This document shows positions 1 through 11,890 of a stretch of 64,000 nucleotides of DNA, in pieces; the stretch's first letter is position 1; each line of letters starts with the position of its first letter. Under the pieces are notes generated by a model. The model made no database searches, had not been told where the DNA came from, and saw only the letters and a list, made by a program, of their open reading frames with translations. The translations under genes and the position numbers were made by a program. Origin of the DNA: Lycium barbarum (Eukaryota; Streptophyta; Magnoliopsida; Solanales; Solanaceae); NCBI RefSeq assembly GCF_019175385.1, contig NC_083337.1, forward strand, positions 170,203,713 through 170,267,712. Direction: 5' to 3'.

Positions 1-143
1 GTGATTGCCTTCAGTCATCCTCCATTGATATCCACTCCTTATGGTATACTTCCCATGTAATTTCAGCCACCAGTTGCCCACATATCCAGTTGCGTATTTC
101 TCTTTTATGCCACATATTTTTTTCCAATACCAACAGCTATCCT

Positions 144-174
<31 letters not shown>

Positions 175-2874
175 AGAGTACTGCCACCAGTCTTTGTCCT
201 TCAGGTATACATGGTGAACCCATTTTACCCACAAATTATCAGATTTATTAGCTATGTTCCAGACATACTTAGCCACTGCTGCCTCACACAGTCAGAGATC
301 CCCAATCCATCTTCCTTCTTTGGCTTACATACCATATCCCAAGCTATTAATGGGGGCTTGTTTGTATGTGTTTTCCCACTCCAAATAATGTTCCTGCACA
401 CTGCCGTAATGTCCTTGAGTACGCTCTTTGGTAGCACAAATATGGAGGCCCAATAAGAATATATGTGCATTAGTACTGAGTTCACAAGTTGCACCCTTCC
501 CGCATATGAGAGGTTCTTGGACCCCCAAACATTCACTCGTGCCACCATCGTTTCTAACAATGTTTCACAATCCATTGCCGATAACTTTTTTGATGTTATT
601 GGTACACCCAAATATCTAATGTATCCAGTCAGATCACAGATATCTTCTACCACCTGCGTCTCAATGTTGGTTGTAAATATGTTGGATTTAGTAGCATTTG
701 TTGTGAGCCCTGAAGTTTCTGAGAATGTCTTCAAACTTCTCAACATGAGCAGGATAGGTAGAAATTCACCTTTACTAAAAATGAGCATATCGTCGGCAAA
801 ACAGAGGTGATTAAGTTTCAGCCCTCTGCATTTAGTATGGAATTTAAACTGTGCTTTATCTGCAACCCATGTCATTATTCTAGTGAAGTATTCCATACAC
901 ACTACAAATAATAATGGAGAGATTGGGTCCCCTTGTCTTAGGCCTCTCTTCCCTTTAATGTTCCAAACTAATTCGCCATTCAATGCTATTTTATACGCTG
1001 GGGTGGTGATGCATTCCATTATCCATTTGATGTATTTACAGGGAAAATTTAGGCCATAGAGCATTTCTTCGACAAACCCCCACTCCACTGAGTCGTATGC
1101 CTTCTCCAGGTCAATCTTGATCAGGCAGCTGCTGGTAGTGTGCTTCCTATTGTATAGCCTGACTAGGTCCTGACAAATCAATATATTTTGCACAATGGAT
1201 CTGCCTGCAACAAAGGCACTTTATTTGTCAGCAATGATGTCCGGTAATACCAGCTTCAGTCCTTGAGCATAGCATCTTGGATATTATCTTGTATATAGTA
1301 TTGCAGCATGAAATAGGTCCGAAGTATCCAACCGTCTCAGCATGTACTTCTTTTGGTATTAATCTTATCACTGTTTCATTTATTCCCTAAATCATTTGGC
1401 CATGTTCAAAGAATTCCATGACTCCAGCCGTTACATCCCTTCCAACAATATCCCAGCTGTCTTTGAAGAACTTGCTCCCATATCCATCTGGGCTGGGGGC
1501 TTTATCATTCCCTATAGCCCATAGTGCAGCCTTCACATCTTGGTCATTAAAAGGGGCTGCTAGCATACTTCTTTGGTCGACATTCAGTATGGGCCCTGTC
1601 CTTATCATGGCACTATCAGCATGTTGTCTATTTTCATTTGCAGTTCCCAATAGCTCAGTATAGTATTCTGTGAAGGCCCTGCTAATATCCTCCACTTCTG
1701 TTATATATACCCCCTCCTTATTTTTTATGGTAAATATTCTATTTGTGTTTCTTCTGGCTTTTAAGAAGCTATGATAGAATTTAGTATTCTGATCTCCCTC
1801 CTTCAGCCATGCCACCTTACATTTTTGTTGCAAAACCTGGTCCCTAGCCCTCTGCACCTTCAAGCATTCATTAGCCAATTGGACTTCTTTATCAATTAGT
1901 TGCTTATTTTGTGGATTCAGCTGTATCTGATGTTGGCATTTAGTCAACCTAGTCATTGCCTTCTCCGCTTGTACTTCTATATCACTAAATCTCGCTTTGT
2001 TTAACTGTAGTAATACTTTCTTCAACCTCTGCATTTTCCCCCTTACTCTGAACATTTTCCTGCCCATGCTATGCTCATTCCAACTTCGTTCCACTTTTTC
2101 TTTGAAATCTGGTGCGCTACTCCACATGTTGAAGTATTTGAATTGTCTCACCACACCTTTATTCCCATCCTCCCAGCTGATGATGGCAGGACAATGGTCA
2201 AACAGACCTTCATTAAGGAAGTGAACCCTTGATGTAGGCAGCAGTGTTATCCAGTCAGTATTTACCAGGACTCTGTCTATTTTACTATACACTCTGTCAT
2301 CTCCTTTTTGTTTGTTGCTCCATGTATAGTAGGATACTGAGGATTTAAGATCTTGCAGCCCACATCTGTCTACACATTCAGTGAACTCTCTAATCTCTGC
2401 TAGTGTTACCGGACTTCCCAATCGCTCTTCCTGTTTTAGTATACAGTTAAAATCTCCCATAATCCCCCAGGGCCCTGTTATACGATCATTAATCTGCTGT
2501 ATGGCATCCCATAAACTTCTCCTCATAGCTTGATCATTAAACCCATACACCATGGTGATGATCATTGTCCTTCCAGTCCCCTTGTGTGTCACCTTGCTAT
2601 GTATTAGCTGTTTTGTCACCATTTCTATATCCATTTCAAATATTTGAGGCTGCCAGAATAACCATATCCTACCCCCAGGATGGGCAGATAGATTAGTTGT
2701 GAATTCCCACCCATTACACAGATTAAGATAAGCTTGTTGTGTTTTAGCTCTCTTAATCTTAGTCTCCAGAAGTCCAAACAGTCCAACTTTTGCTTTTCTC
2801 ATGAACAACTGCATTTCCCTTTGCTTGTTAGACCTGTTTAGACCTCTGGTATTCCAGAATCCTATTTTATCCAT
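1..2874 (-). pseudogene. LINE ORF2 (endonuclease + reverse transcriptase), broken
   Basis: This is the polyprotein for target-primed reverse transcription. I place its start at the Met at 2874 (MDKIGFWNTRGLN), where the endonuclease fold normally begins. An open extension reaches back to 3066 but overlaps ORF1 and looks non-native. Endonuclease signatures in order are FWNTRGLN, LLETKIK, GDFNCI, SKIDRVLVN and LFDHCPAII. A linker with WLKEGDQNTKFYH follows, then RT motifs DKAPSPDGYGSKFF and, downstream, LEKAYDSVEW, GLRQGDPISPLLF and the catalytic FADD (about 810). Lesions: TAG at 1389-1387, a frameshift and a TAA between about 1387 and 1193, a frameshift near 252, and a 30-base G tract at 144-173. 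After 252 the same protein continues in another frame to the window edge. Confidence 0.88.
144..173. repeat. G30 homopolymer inside LINE ORF2
   Basis: Thirty consecutive G on the plus strand (C on the coding strand of the LINE), sitting inside otherwise recognisable ORF2 sequence. It may be a real tract or an assembly artefact. Confidence 0.95.
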
Positions 2875-2950
2875 TTGGGATGGGGGTACCCCCACCCTTA
2901 CTGTTCCCAGGGCTTGCACTTGGCTGTTGTATGACAGATTCTGGACATTG

Positions 2951-4189
2951 CTACACTTCATCGTCCTCCTTATTTTGTAACACCTCAAATAAATTTGCAT
3001 GTATATTCTCTTGGTTTTGCACCTTTGTACCTGCATTTGTTGGGGTCCTTCTCTGCTCCTTCCCATTCTTCTTATTCACTTCTTGTACCATTTGGTTCCC
3101 CTCCACCACGTACTCCTCTTGTTTTGCCTGTTTTTTACCCTTCTCCAGTTTCTCCAGCCATTCTTTATCCCTTTGTTGCCTTCGACATTCATTAACCCCA
3201 TGTCCAAAGTTCTTGCATCGTGTACACATGGTTGATTTCCATTCGTACTCTACTCTCTGCTCCACAATTCTTCCCACCTCATTTTCAAACCTGACTTCTG
3301 TCGAGTACTCTTTGTTGATTGGCATCTCAACCAAGACCTTTGCAAAGGTCAGTCTCTCTTTATGTGTGGTGGCTCTATCAGCTTTGAGGGGTCTGCCTAT
3401 CATTCCAGCTATTTTAGTGAGAGCTTATTTTCCCCAGTACTTTATATCTAACCGAACTAATCTGATCCATATAGGTACTTTGTCCACCGTCTCCTTAGTT
3501 ATTTCAATGTCCGGTCTCCAAGGTTTCACAACAATGGGTTTCCTGTCAAACATTACAACTCCACCCTCAACAGCTGTGGTTTTATCTTTCTCATTATGAA
3601 ACCTAACCAAGAACACACCTCGATTCACTTGTGCTATTTTATCGACCCCTAATGGTTTCCAAATTCTTCTAAAGTACCCTTCCATAACAGACTGAGGGGG
3701 ATTCGAGCCTAACACATAGCATATAACTGCTGTGCTCCAGTAATCTATTTCATCTTTAACATCTTCCAGTGTTATTTTTACGTTTGTGGTACTAGCTTCA
3801 TCTCCCTCTAGGTCAAATCCCTCTCCTATTGGCACAGCTCCCACAATTTTACTCCACGATCCAGATTTAATTTCTAGGTTTTGGATCTCACCAGGTGTTG
3901 CATCTATCAGATCTACCCATGATTTTTTCCCCGAATTTGTGTTAGGGGATCCTTTCGGTGATCCCAATTTCTGATTCGCCCCACTATTTTGTCCAGTCGA
4001 GTTCCCCACTATTGTTGCCTTGCTCTGGTGTTGGCTCATATTGAAGGGCGCAATACCTTGCAAAGCATTCAAACTCTTTGTTTTTTTGGCATCAGTTGAT
4101 TGTGGAATAGCTCTCTTCCCTACCATTTCTGTCTGGTTACTCTCTTGAATTGTTTGCCCCCTCCCTCCAGTTTTAGGTTTCTTTGCCAT
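2951..4189 (-). pseudogene. LINE ORF1 (DUF4283 + CCHC zinc knuckle), one nonsense codon
   Basis: This is the RNA-binding, gag-like protein of a plant LINE, which would package the element RNA. The first part (4189-3425) is a lysine-rich N terminus followed by a DUF4283-like region containing KPLGVDKIAQVNRGVFLVRF and WIRLVRLDIKYWG. The second part (3424-2951) holds a CCHC knuckle, CTRCKNFGHGVNEC, spaced C-x2-C-x4-H-x4-C. Both parts are in the same frame and are separated only by a TAA at 3427-3425, so the break is one nonsense mutation and not a frameshift. The C-terminal part is rich in K, E and Q. The ORF ends 76 nt before the likely ORF2 start. Confidence 0.85.
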
Positions 4190-4243
4190 TTCAGCTATTG
4201 CCGAGAAGAACTCCCGTTTCTAGAGAGAGAATTTTTGTAGAGC

Positions 4244-4779
4244 CATTCCACTATAGTGACAACTGCGCATGAAATTCAATCCTCTTACGATAAAGCTTTC
4301 CCTTCTTTTCTAGTGATTAATACAGATTACTTATTATGTCACTATTTAATAGTATTTAATTACTAGGGATTGAGGAATACATAAATTTATAGATTTAATT
4401 TGATTAAAATTTGGATTATCTTATACTAAGCCTTAAAATCTTATCATATTCTTAAAATCTGGGATTTTGTACAATCAAATTAAGGTCTTGAAAAGTCAAG
4501 TTTGTTCTTATTTTTCAAATGAAAACGTGTCGAGTTCAAATATGAGTTGATGACGTACTTTTGTTATAGTAGTATCAAATTAATTATATTTGATAATATT
4601 GAAGTTTGTACTTTGCTATATTAATCAATAAGTTTTTTAAGAGTCGCGCCTAACTTGTCGCTAGTAATTTGACGCATTAAAGATAATAATGACCCCATTG
4701 GGTTCAAATCCTGAATCCGTCTCTGATCCTTCCCCATTAATGGTGCCATTAAATTTAGATCGCCGGCAGTGGGCATGCA
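4244..4779. other. AT-rich intergenic sequence, no gene seen
   Basis: Between the LINE 5' end and the start of D1. I see no credible ORF, repeat boundary or RNA gene. A 64-codon minus-strand frame at 4621-4815 has no recognisable motif. Confidence 0.6.
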
Positions 4780-4972
4780 TTCATATTTTCTAGTGGTATT
4801 ACAGTACTCCTTCATAACTAATTTTCAATATTTAATCATGCATGATTATTTAATTTTCGAAAGATAATAGGAGGACCTATCAATTCGAGGGACAATCAAT
4901 GGACAATAACTTATAGACAAAATTACACCAGCTAGCTAGGCGCTAAGCACTTATTTATCTCTTCTTTTATGC

Positions 4973-6083
4973 ATGGCTGAAGCTAATATAATGTAAAGAA
5001 ACACAAATTAATAGAGGTGGAAAAACGAAACTCTGACAAACGCATTCAAAATGTGAGTAGTGTGTTGCATAGTCGGATCTATGATTCATTCTTAATGGGT
5101 TTGACTTCTGAGATTTTTAGCCTCAATTTTTTAAATAAAATTTCGGGTTCAGCTCTAATATTTGTCGAAATTTTAATGTCTCATTTATACTTTAGCGGTG
5201 GAAATATTGGATTAAGATAAACTCACAGTAAAAGAGCTACATCCTGTCTGTGTAAATATCAATTACATATGGTGTCTGCTAAAGAGAGAGAATTTCGTAA
5301 AAAGAAATTTGAACCTAAAGTTATTGTTTATCCAACGGCCAATGAAGCCGTCCACTTCGCATAATCAAGGCAAGCTTTTAGGTTCATGCTATACACATAT
5401 TTTTACTTTAAAATAAAATAAAAAAATTCTACGACACTCTAGATCTCAAAAGTTTCATACTAAAAAAATCTACGACACTTAAAAAATTCTGTTTTAGAAC
5501 AAAAAAGGTTTATTTTAGTCGAATTGGGGTTGCTTTGTTTTATTTTATTTTATTAGGAATAGTTGAATTTATTATTAACTTATTTAAATTTACTTCACGT
5601 TATTTTTCTTACTAAACTTAATTTTCGAAAGCAAATCTTTTGGTTAAAAAAAAAAAAATTAAGGTGCAAAGTCAATAAAAGGTGGAAAGCGAAACTCCGC
5701 ATGGCTGAGATAACACAATGAGAAAAACACAAATTAATTAAGGTGAAAAGCCAAGCTCTGCAAACACATTCAAAATGTGAGGAGTATCAATGCAAAATCG
5801 GATTATGATTTTATACTTAATGAGTTTTAATTTTTAAAATTCTCCACATCAAACTTAGAGTATTTCTTGAATTATGGATTCAGCTCTAATATTTATTAAA
5901 AATTCAGCGGTTTTTTTTTTTTTTTATATTCTCTGTCGAAAATATTAGATTGCAGCGGGAGAGCTACGTGCATACCGGTCTATTTATATGCAATTAATTA
6001 CATTTGGTGTATGTTAGAGAGAGACAGAGATACGAATTGAACCTACAGTTGTTTTTCCTACTGCCGACGACGCTGTCCATTTT
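4973..6083. repeat. Two-copy tandem duplication (~725 bp step) inside D1
   Basis: The stretch starting GCATGGCTGA at 4972 recurs at 5699. Both continue through AAACACAAATTAAT, CATTCAAAATGTGAG, TCAGCTCTAATATTT and CAATTA to a CCGTCCACTT/GCTGTCCATT anchor (about 5345 and 6070). D2 shows the same internal duplication (54583 and about 54840), so it predates the D1/D2 duplication. No coding potential. Confidence 0.75.
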
Positions 6084-6265
6084 GCTTTGCTTCATGCTAT
6101 ACATATTTATTTATTTTTAATTTCTAACACTTTATAATTTCATAAATTTCATATTTCGTTTACTTAATAAATTCTGGTTATTGAAAAAAATTAAGGTTTT
6201 GTTTTTTTTCGAACTGGAGTTGCTTTATTTTTCATATGGAATCATTGAATTTCTTATTAACATAT

Positions 6266-8825
6266 TGTCACAACCCAATTTCACTAAGTCGTGTGGGCAC
6301 CAACCTTTCCAACTCGATAGGCGAACCCTTAACTCAACATTCACAAATAAGAGAAAATAGTGGAAGAAGTAAATAGCGTAAGTCTCATAAATATAATATA
6401 AATGAGAAAACAAATAAGTAAATGAAATCCATCCCAGTATCTGGTCTGATCATACAAGAGCATCTAACTAAATGCTACAAGTCTGAATCATAATAATACA
6501 TAGTAGTCTCAAAGATCATGTCTCATAATGGAAATAAAGACATAATGATAGAAAGAGTCTTCGGGCAGCAACCCTTGAATATCATCCACGAGGAGTAGAA
6601 TTCGATCTCATCTGGTACTCTGCATTCATAAAAGAATGCAACAAGTGTAGGTCAGTACAAACAACAAGTACTGGTAGGTATCATAGGCCGACTAAGACTA
6701 GCTAACGTATATAAAGACAATAAAGTAAGATAAACACGTAAACTAACAAGTACAAGTCAACACAAATCCATATCCACAGAACAAGTCATCTCCTATGTTA
6801 TAGCATCTAAACCCAACTGTGCCAAGTCTCAGTATAATGAATCTGAATCAGTATATCACAGTAGTATCATAACAATCAACAGGAACCAAGATACAATGCA
6901 ATGCAATAATGTATGTAGAATGAATGCAATGCATATGCAGCCTTGTACAACATGTCCCGGACGGAGTAACTCCACGTCTCGGCGATCATGACCCATGGGG
7001 GACCCGCGAAGTCCATGTACTACTCGCTCCGGAATATGACCTCAGATCACGAGCACGCTCTCACGATCCCGGCAAAGACCTCGAGCATCAGACACTCCAT
7101 CGTTCCCGGCAAGAAACCTCGGGCAACAAACACTCATCTCTCTTTTACGCTCTCCGACAAAGACCTCGGAGGCTACACTCTCTCGCATATCATCATTGGT
7201 GCCATAACCGTGCATATATCAATGCATCATGGAAACGCGTACGAATATGATGAAATGTAATATCAACAACCAAATCAATCCTAAATAGTACCACACATGG
7301 TATACAAGTGATACTAGTAGCAAGGCTACACAATAAGCCACAATGTAGTCACCATTCTTATCTCAGTATCAATCAAGTAAGTTCCGCAATATCATGGCCA
7401 TGATATATCACTAGTCACAATTACTAATGTCTCAATGTGTCAACGAGCCAACAAGTAAATAGATCAAGTTGAGTCAGCAACACAATGGGGTGGCTAGCCC
7501 CCAAATCATACAATAAGGCCCAACCTAAGACAATATCCATCCCAACTTCGTACCCGAAGGCTTACATGCATTCTCCGACAATATCATCTAAACATATGCT
7601 TCGCTAATCGAAGTCTCACCATAAGGTAAACCGTAACCTACTTGGAAAGCCGAACAGCAAATCTCCAACAGTCAAACTTTAGTCTTGCCCTTCCTTTGTG
7701 CCTCGATATAATGAGAGTCTAGTCATATCCGGATTAGGAAATTAGAATCAAGAAGAATCAATACTCACAACCTTACTTCTATTCAAGACCCAAATTTATA
7801 AACAAATTTCAATCTTGCTACCAATTAATTAGTCAACCCGTCAATTAATCAAAATTGTAACTTAAGATTAAATCTCACTCTACAAATCTCCAATATTGCA
7901 AATTTAAGAGTAATAACCCCAAAGAGAGAGTTTCACTAATATCTTATATAAGCTCATTATTTCCATGATCTTAATCCCGATTGGTAATCGTAGTATGTAT
8001 GGGTAAATGATAGTGTCAAAAAAAAAAAAAAATTAAAAGCTGGACAACAAATGGTACCTCACGTAAGAATTTCTCCCTAATTCTCTAAAATCAATGGTCA
8101 TGGCTTTGGTTTAAATGCACCCCTCTGCAATCATGGTGTCATCATTACTAAATGATGGAATCCACTAATTCTTGTCCCTAGTATTACAAGGACTAAGCAC
8201 CAACCTATTATGATAAATGTAAGTTGGAGAGGAACTCTTTTCCACCAAAACAAAATACTTTAATACTTAAAAACAAGAGGCATTTCTCATAGCACTAATT
8301 ATATAAATCAAACATTAGAGCTTAAATGAAACTTCTCACCTGAAGCAGTACACGTCGCCCTTCTCTCAGTCATTTTCGTTCCGCCCCCGCGACGTTGTCT
8401 CTAGTCTTAGTAATTTTTTTTTTATGTTGTTGCTATGACTCCCAGATGTCAACCTTCTCTTTTTAATTCATTCATACACACGGGCCTTATAACATAGGGT
8501 ATTAAATGAAAGGTGGAATTGGCCCACTAGCCATCAACTAAATTAATTATCCAAAATAAGTTTTATTTTTACTCAACCAGTATAAAACGTAGTCTTGACC
8601 CACTTAGTCAATTACATTATTCACCAACTTATATCTTATATGCGCGTAAGTAAAATCCCTGTCAATCAAATATTCACATACATTAAATAAATTCAAAAAA
8701 ATCACCCGCCAATTAAATAATTGTGCCACCTATTCCCGCAAGTCAAAAATATCATTTTAAAGCTATGAAAGGATATATTGGGGAAAAGAAGTCAATAGCT
8801 CAAAACGACCAAACGGGTCGTTACA
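6266..8825 (-). mobile_element. Solo LTR (2560 bp), Gypsy-type, TSD CATAT
   Basis: The plus strand begins TGTCACAACCC and ends GGGTCGTTACA, giving the TG...CA termini of an LTR. It is flanked by a perfect 5-bp duplication CATAT at 6261-6265 and 8826-8830. I assign it to the minus strand because that reading starts TGTAACGACCC and ends GTTGTGACA, like the LTR at 13922-16809. It has no internal region, primer-binding site or ORF, so it is a solo LTR left by LTR-LTR recombination. The duplicate at 57541-57600 lacks it and reads straight through the site. ORFs within it (for example 6924-7250) have no recognisable motif. Confidence 0.88.
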
Positions 8826-9154
8826 CATATCATGCCCCATTTTTCTTACTAAACTTATTTTCAAAAGCAAATCTTTTGATAAAAAAACAAAGTTAAAGAA
8901 GTGTAAGAAAAAGTGAATGGGCAAAGGTGAAAAAGTAAGTAGAAAACTCACAATGTGAAAGATAGTTTTTTTAAAAAAAAACAAGATATTTTCACGAAAA
9001 CAGAGAACATAACAATTTTTTATTTTTTTTAGCTGAATGAAGAAACTTTTATAGACTGAAAACGAATATGCAGGAAAGTAACAACATTTTTTGCGCTCGT
9101 TACATGGAAAGGATCTTAACGATGACCTTCCTAAATAGTCATTATATAATAGCC

Positions 9155-9450
9155 TAATAAACATAGTAGGTGGGTAATCCCAAAAGGTTTGTTCTCCCAA
9201 AATCTGGTTGTCAGCATTCAGTCCAAACTTTGCGAGTTCATGCACCACCTTGTTGGCTTCCCAAAAGATGTGCTGAACTGCTGCATTCTCCTTGGTGTTT
9301 AGGAGGACCTTCAGTCATTAAGAGTATTTGTGTGGGCTATAATAAGTGTTCTACTAATACCTGATTATCGACTTCCACTATGAGTGGAAATAGATTTTTA
9401 GTGTAAGCTAGTTCCAGGCCCTACAATAGCGCTTGGATTTCTGCATGGCA
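9155..9450 (-). pseudogene. RNase H-like (RVT_3) fragment, probably from a LINE
   Basis: The minus strand carries AEIQALL, GLELAY, VEVDNQVLVEHLL and KVVHELAKFGLNADNQ in order. This matches the plant LINE RNase H tail, in which an acidic Glu and Asp precede a conserved HELA/ADALA helix. The reading has stops and at least one frame change, so it is not functional. D2 lacks it: the sequence there runs directly into AAGTCATTTTGTTC near 58152, matching 9450 here, so the fragment was inserted after the duplication or lost from D2. It could be a fragment of a domesticated RNase H-like gene, but a LINE remnant is simpler. Confidence 0.6.
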
Positions 9451-9499
9451 AAGTCATTTTGTTCATAATACTTTATTCTTCTCTTAAACTCAAAATTAT

Positions 9500-9780
9500 T
9501 GTCAAATTCTATCTCACATTGAACCTTCTACAATGATTTTTATTTTCAAAATGTGCTTTCTAAAATTATAATCACATTTCTAAAATGCAACTTGTACATC
9601 ACGGTTCAAAAGAGCAATATGTAAATCGCATTTCAGAATTGTGATTCACAAGTGTCCCTTCTGAATTGCTATTTACACATATCGCTTTTCAAGTCGTGTT
9701 TCTTCAATGCTATTTACAAGTTGCGTTTCAGAAATGTTGTTAAGCTAATGCATCTTCCAAAATCGCCTGTTATCTCCCTT
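9500..9780. repeat. Degenerate short tandem repeat (~20-25 bp)
   Basis: Repeated diverged words of the type AAAATGCAACTTGTACATC and TTCAGAATTGTGATTCACAAG, alternating purine- and pyrimidine-rich halves. The D2 counterpart is 58200-58500. Unit length drifts, so this is an old minisatellite. Confidence 0.55.
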
Positions 9781-10757
9781 AACTTAGAACACATGCAAAC
9801 TGCATTTCACATGTATATTTTGTATAATTTTTATTCTCAAAAAAATTACGCGCTAGTGAAATTTTCCAATCAAATTTGCACATTTTAGGGGAAAAAAATA
9901 TCTATTTATCAGGTCACTAACTTTTCTTTTACAACGAGCTAATCTCTCAAAAGTAGAATACGTTTTGATAAAATTATTTTTCAGAGAAAAAAATACATTA
10001 GTACGTCAAAAATGTAAATATTGTTTCTGGTAAGTAGGTAACTCGTGATAATCATGCGCATCGATTTATTTGGTGTCCCGCTCTCCACATAAATGAAGCT
10101 AATGGACAAGTGCAATTAATTGGCTGACTTTCTAGAATCATCATACTGAATATACCCAAAAATATTAATTTCGTGTTGTCGCGTTTACACGAGACAAGAG
10201 ACTCTTAATTTTCGATATTTGATCATGAAATTTAACTTATATATATTGAAAGTGTAATTTTTTTTTTGTATTATCAAATTACCTTAGATGTTTTAATAGA
10301 TAACCTCTGTGTTATTTTCAACAAATAAGTATCTTAATTTTGAATGATCTAATTGAGTAGAAGTTTCTTACACGTTTAATATATATAAATTTATCTCACA
10401 AACATGTAGCTGATCACTAATAGCGATAGGCATGGTTTTCCATGTTCGTGTCTCGATATCTTTTGGATGAACTAATAAAAATAGAGACTTAAAACGCTCT
10501 TTTATGTACTTTACGTCTTGAAACAGAAAATTGTTTTATTTTTTAAATTTATGTTAAGTATTTAACAACAAATTATGAAATATATTAATCTATAGCTTAA
10601 TCCAATTTATAGTATTTCAGAGAATGAAAATGTGTCCACATTGAATAACATTTGGAGCGGCAATTATTGCTTTGTCGTGTTTGCACAGTTTCACACTCCT
10701 TTTTTAAGTCACCTTCGAAATTTCATGTGTATAGTCATTCAACTTGTCCCAAACATT

Positions 10758-11350
10758 GGGTGAAAATGATTTTTTACCCTCTAAGTTTAGCTTAAAAATC
10801 AAACACATCCCCCAAGCTTGAACAATTGACATTTTCATCTCCATTTCAACTTCCGGTCATTGACGGATAAGTTAACCGATAGTTGACCGGTCATTAAAGG
10901 GCTAAAATGTAATTTACTAATATTTGAATTTAATAAATGCCCTTAATTAATCATATACATTCTTTTCATAATTATCATTTGTGAGCTCACGTTGACTACT
11001 CATGTTAAAAAAAAAAAAAAAAAAAGAGCTCACGTTGACTAATGTTATTGCCTTTGGTCCTGAATAATATTTTTTTTCAGAATATATTTTCCAATTTTTT
11101 GTCAAATCAGTTTTTGGTTATAAAATAATTCATTTTTGGAAAAATCCAATTTGAAGAAATGATAATTATGAAAAAAAAATGTATATGATTAATTAAGGGG
11201 ATTTATAATATTAGTAAATTATATTTTAGCTCTTTTTATGACCTATTAATGGTCAAAAGTTGAGATGGGAATGAAAATATCAATTGTTCAAACTTGAAAG
11301 ATGTGTTTGATTTCTAAATCAAACGTGAGGGATGAAAATGATTTGCACCC
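10758..11350. mobile_element. MULE-like foldback MITE (593 bp)
   Basis: Long inverted arms. The left arm from 10758 (GGGTGAAAATGATTTTTTAC...AAACACATCCCCCAAG) pairs with the right arm ending at 11350 (...CTTGAAAGATGTGTTTG...AAAATGATTTGCACCC). The flanks CCAAACATT (10749-10757) and ACAAATATT (11351-11359) match at 7 of 9 positions, consistent with an aged 9-bp duplication typical of Mutator-like elements. No coding capacity. Confidence 0.7.
10983..11040 (+). mobile_element. Minimal poly(A) retro-insertion with 15-bp TSD
   Basis: The 15-mer GAGCTCACGTTGACT occurs at 10983-10997 and again at 11026-11040. Between them are only nine bases (ACTCATGTT) and A19 (11007-11025). Target duplication, short insert, poly(A), target duplication is the layout of a severely 5'-truncated LINE or SINE insertion. 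It lies in the loop of the 10758-11350 foldback. Confidence 0.6.
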
Positions 11351-11359
11351 ACAAATATT

Positions 11360-11890
11360 ATGTCGCAAGGTTACTTTTTGTAGAAAAAGAAATCGAAAAA
11401 AACTGTAAAACCAAGGATGCACAGTATAATCAACTTTCTAGAACGTGGGCAATCTTTTTCCAAATAATTGTCTCCATGGAGGACCATCATCAGGATGTAA
11501 TAGCGGTATTCAGTATTCCTCAATAATGGAATATCACTAACGCAAACGCGAATTTAAAATACACTAATCCACTCCTGTTGATACTTGCCACATGTCTCAA
11601 GAAAATATTATTACTCCAAGTTGCTGAAGGAAAATAATAACACCACACATTATAATATACTCCATATTTATGTTGCAATTTTCACGGTTCGTCGTATTGT
11701 TTTATTAAAAATATTTAGTCATCAAATAATCACATATTAATGTAAGAAATATATATTACATTTGAAAAAGCCATCCTAGCGAGTTAAATATCATTGCACC
11801 AAGTTAAAAAATTATTTTTTGTTAAAAAAAAAAATTTACTCAACTTTTAGGTATCACAAAATGTCAACAGACTATTTTTTGTAACAAGAA
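11360..11890. other. AT-rich sequence between foldback and Helitron
   Basis: No gene or clear repeat boundary seen. A 64-codon frame at 11332-11526 lacks motifs. Confidence 0.5.

Larger units (their letters stand above)
1..4243 (-). mobile_element. L1-type LINE, decayed, runs off the left edge
   Basis: A non-LTR retrotransposon on the minus strand. Reading 5' to 3' it has a short leader (about 4243-4190), ORF1 (4189-2951) and ORF2 (from 2874 past position 1). The order DUF4283 domain, CCHC knuckle, apurinic endonuclease, reverse transcriptase is that of plant L1-clade LINEs. The 3' end, poly(A) and 3' target duplication lie outside the window, so the 5' boundary near 4243 is estimated from where coding-like sequence stops. 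Several stops and frameshifts make it inactive. Confidence 0.9.
4780..10690. repeat. Segmental duplication D1, left part (copy of 54390-59265)
   Basis: Non-coding DNA that recurs in the same order and orientation at 54390-59265. Matching anchors include TTTTCTAGTGGTATTAC (4793 and 54395), GCATGGCTGA (4972 and 54583), TTTTTCTTACTAAACTTA (5600, 8838 and 57590) and TGAAGCTAATGGACAAGTG (10094 and 58826). The copies are well diverged, with frequent substitutions and indels. D1 is interrupted by a solo LTR (6266-8825) and an RNase H fragment (about 9155-9450). Its other half resumes at 24232. Confidence 0.85.

Noticed and set aside
8763..9248. 161-codon minus-strand frame
   Set aside because: Only its first ~35 codons match the RNase H fragment; the rest is translated poly(T)-rich intergenic DNA.
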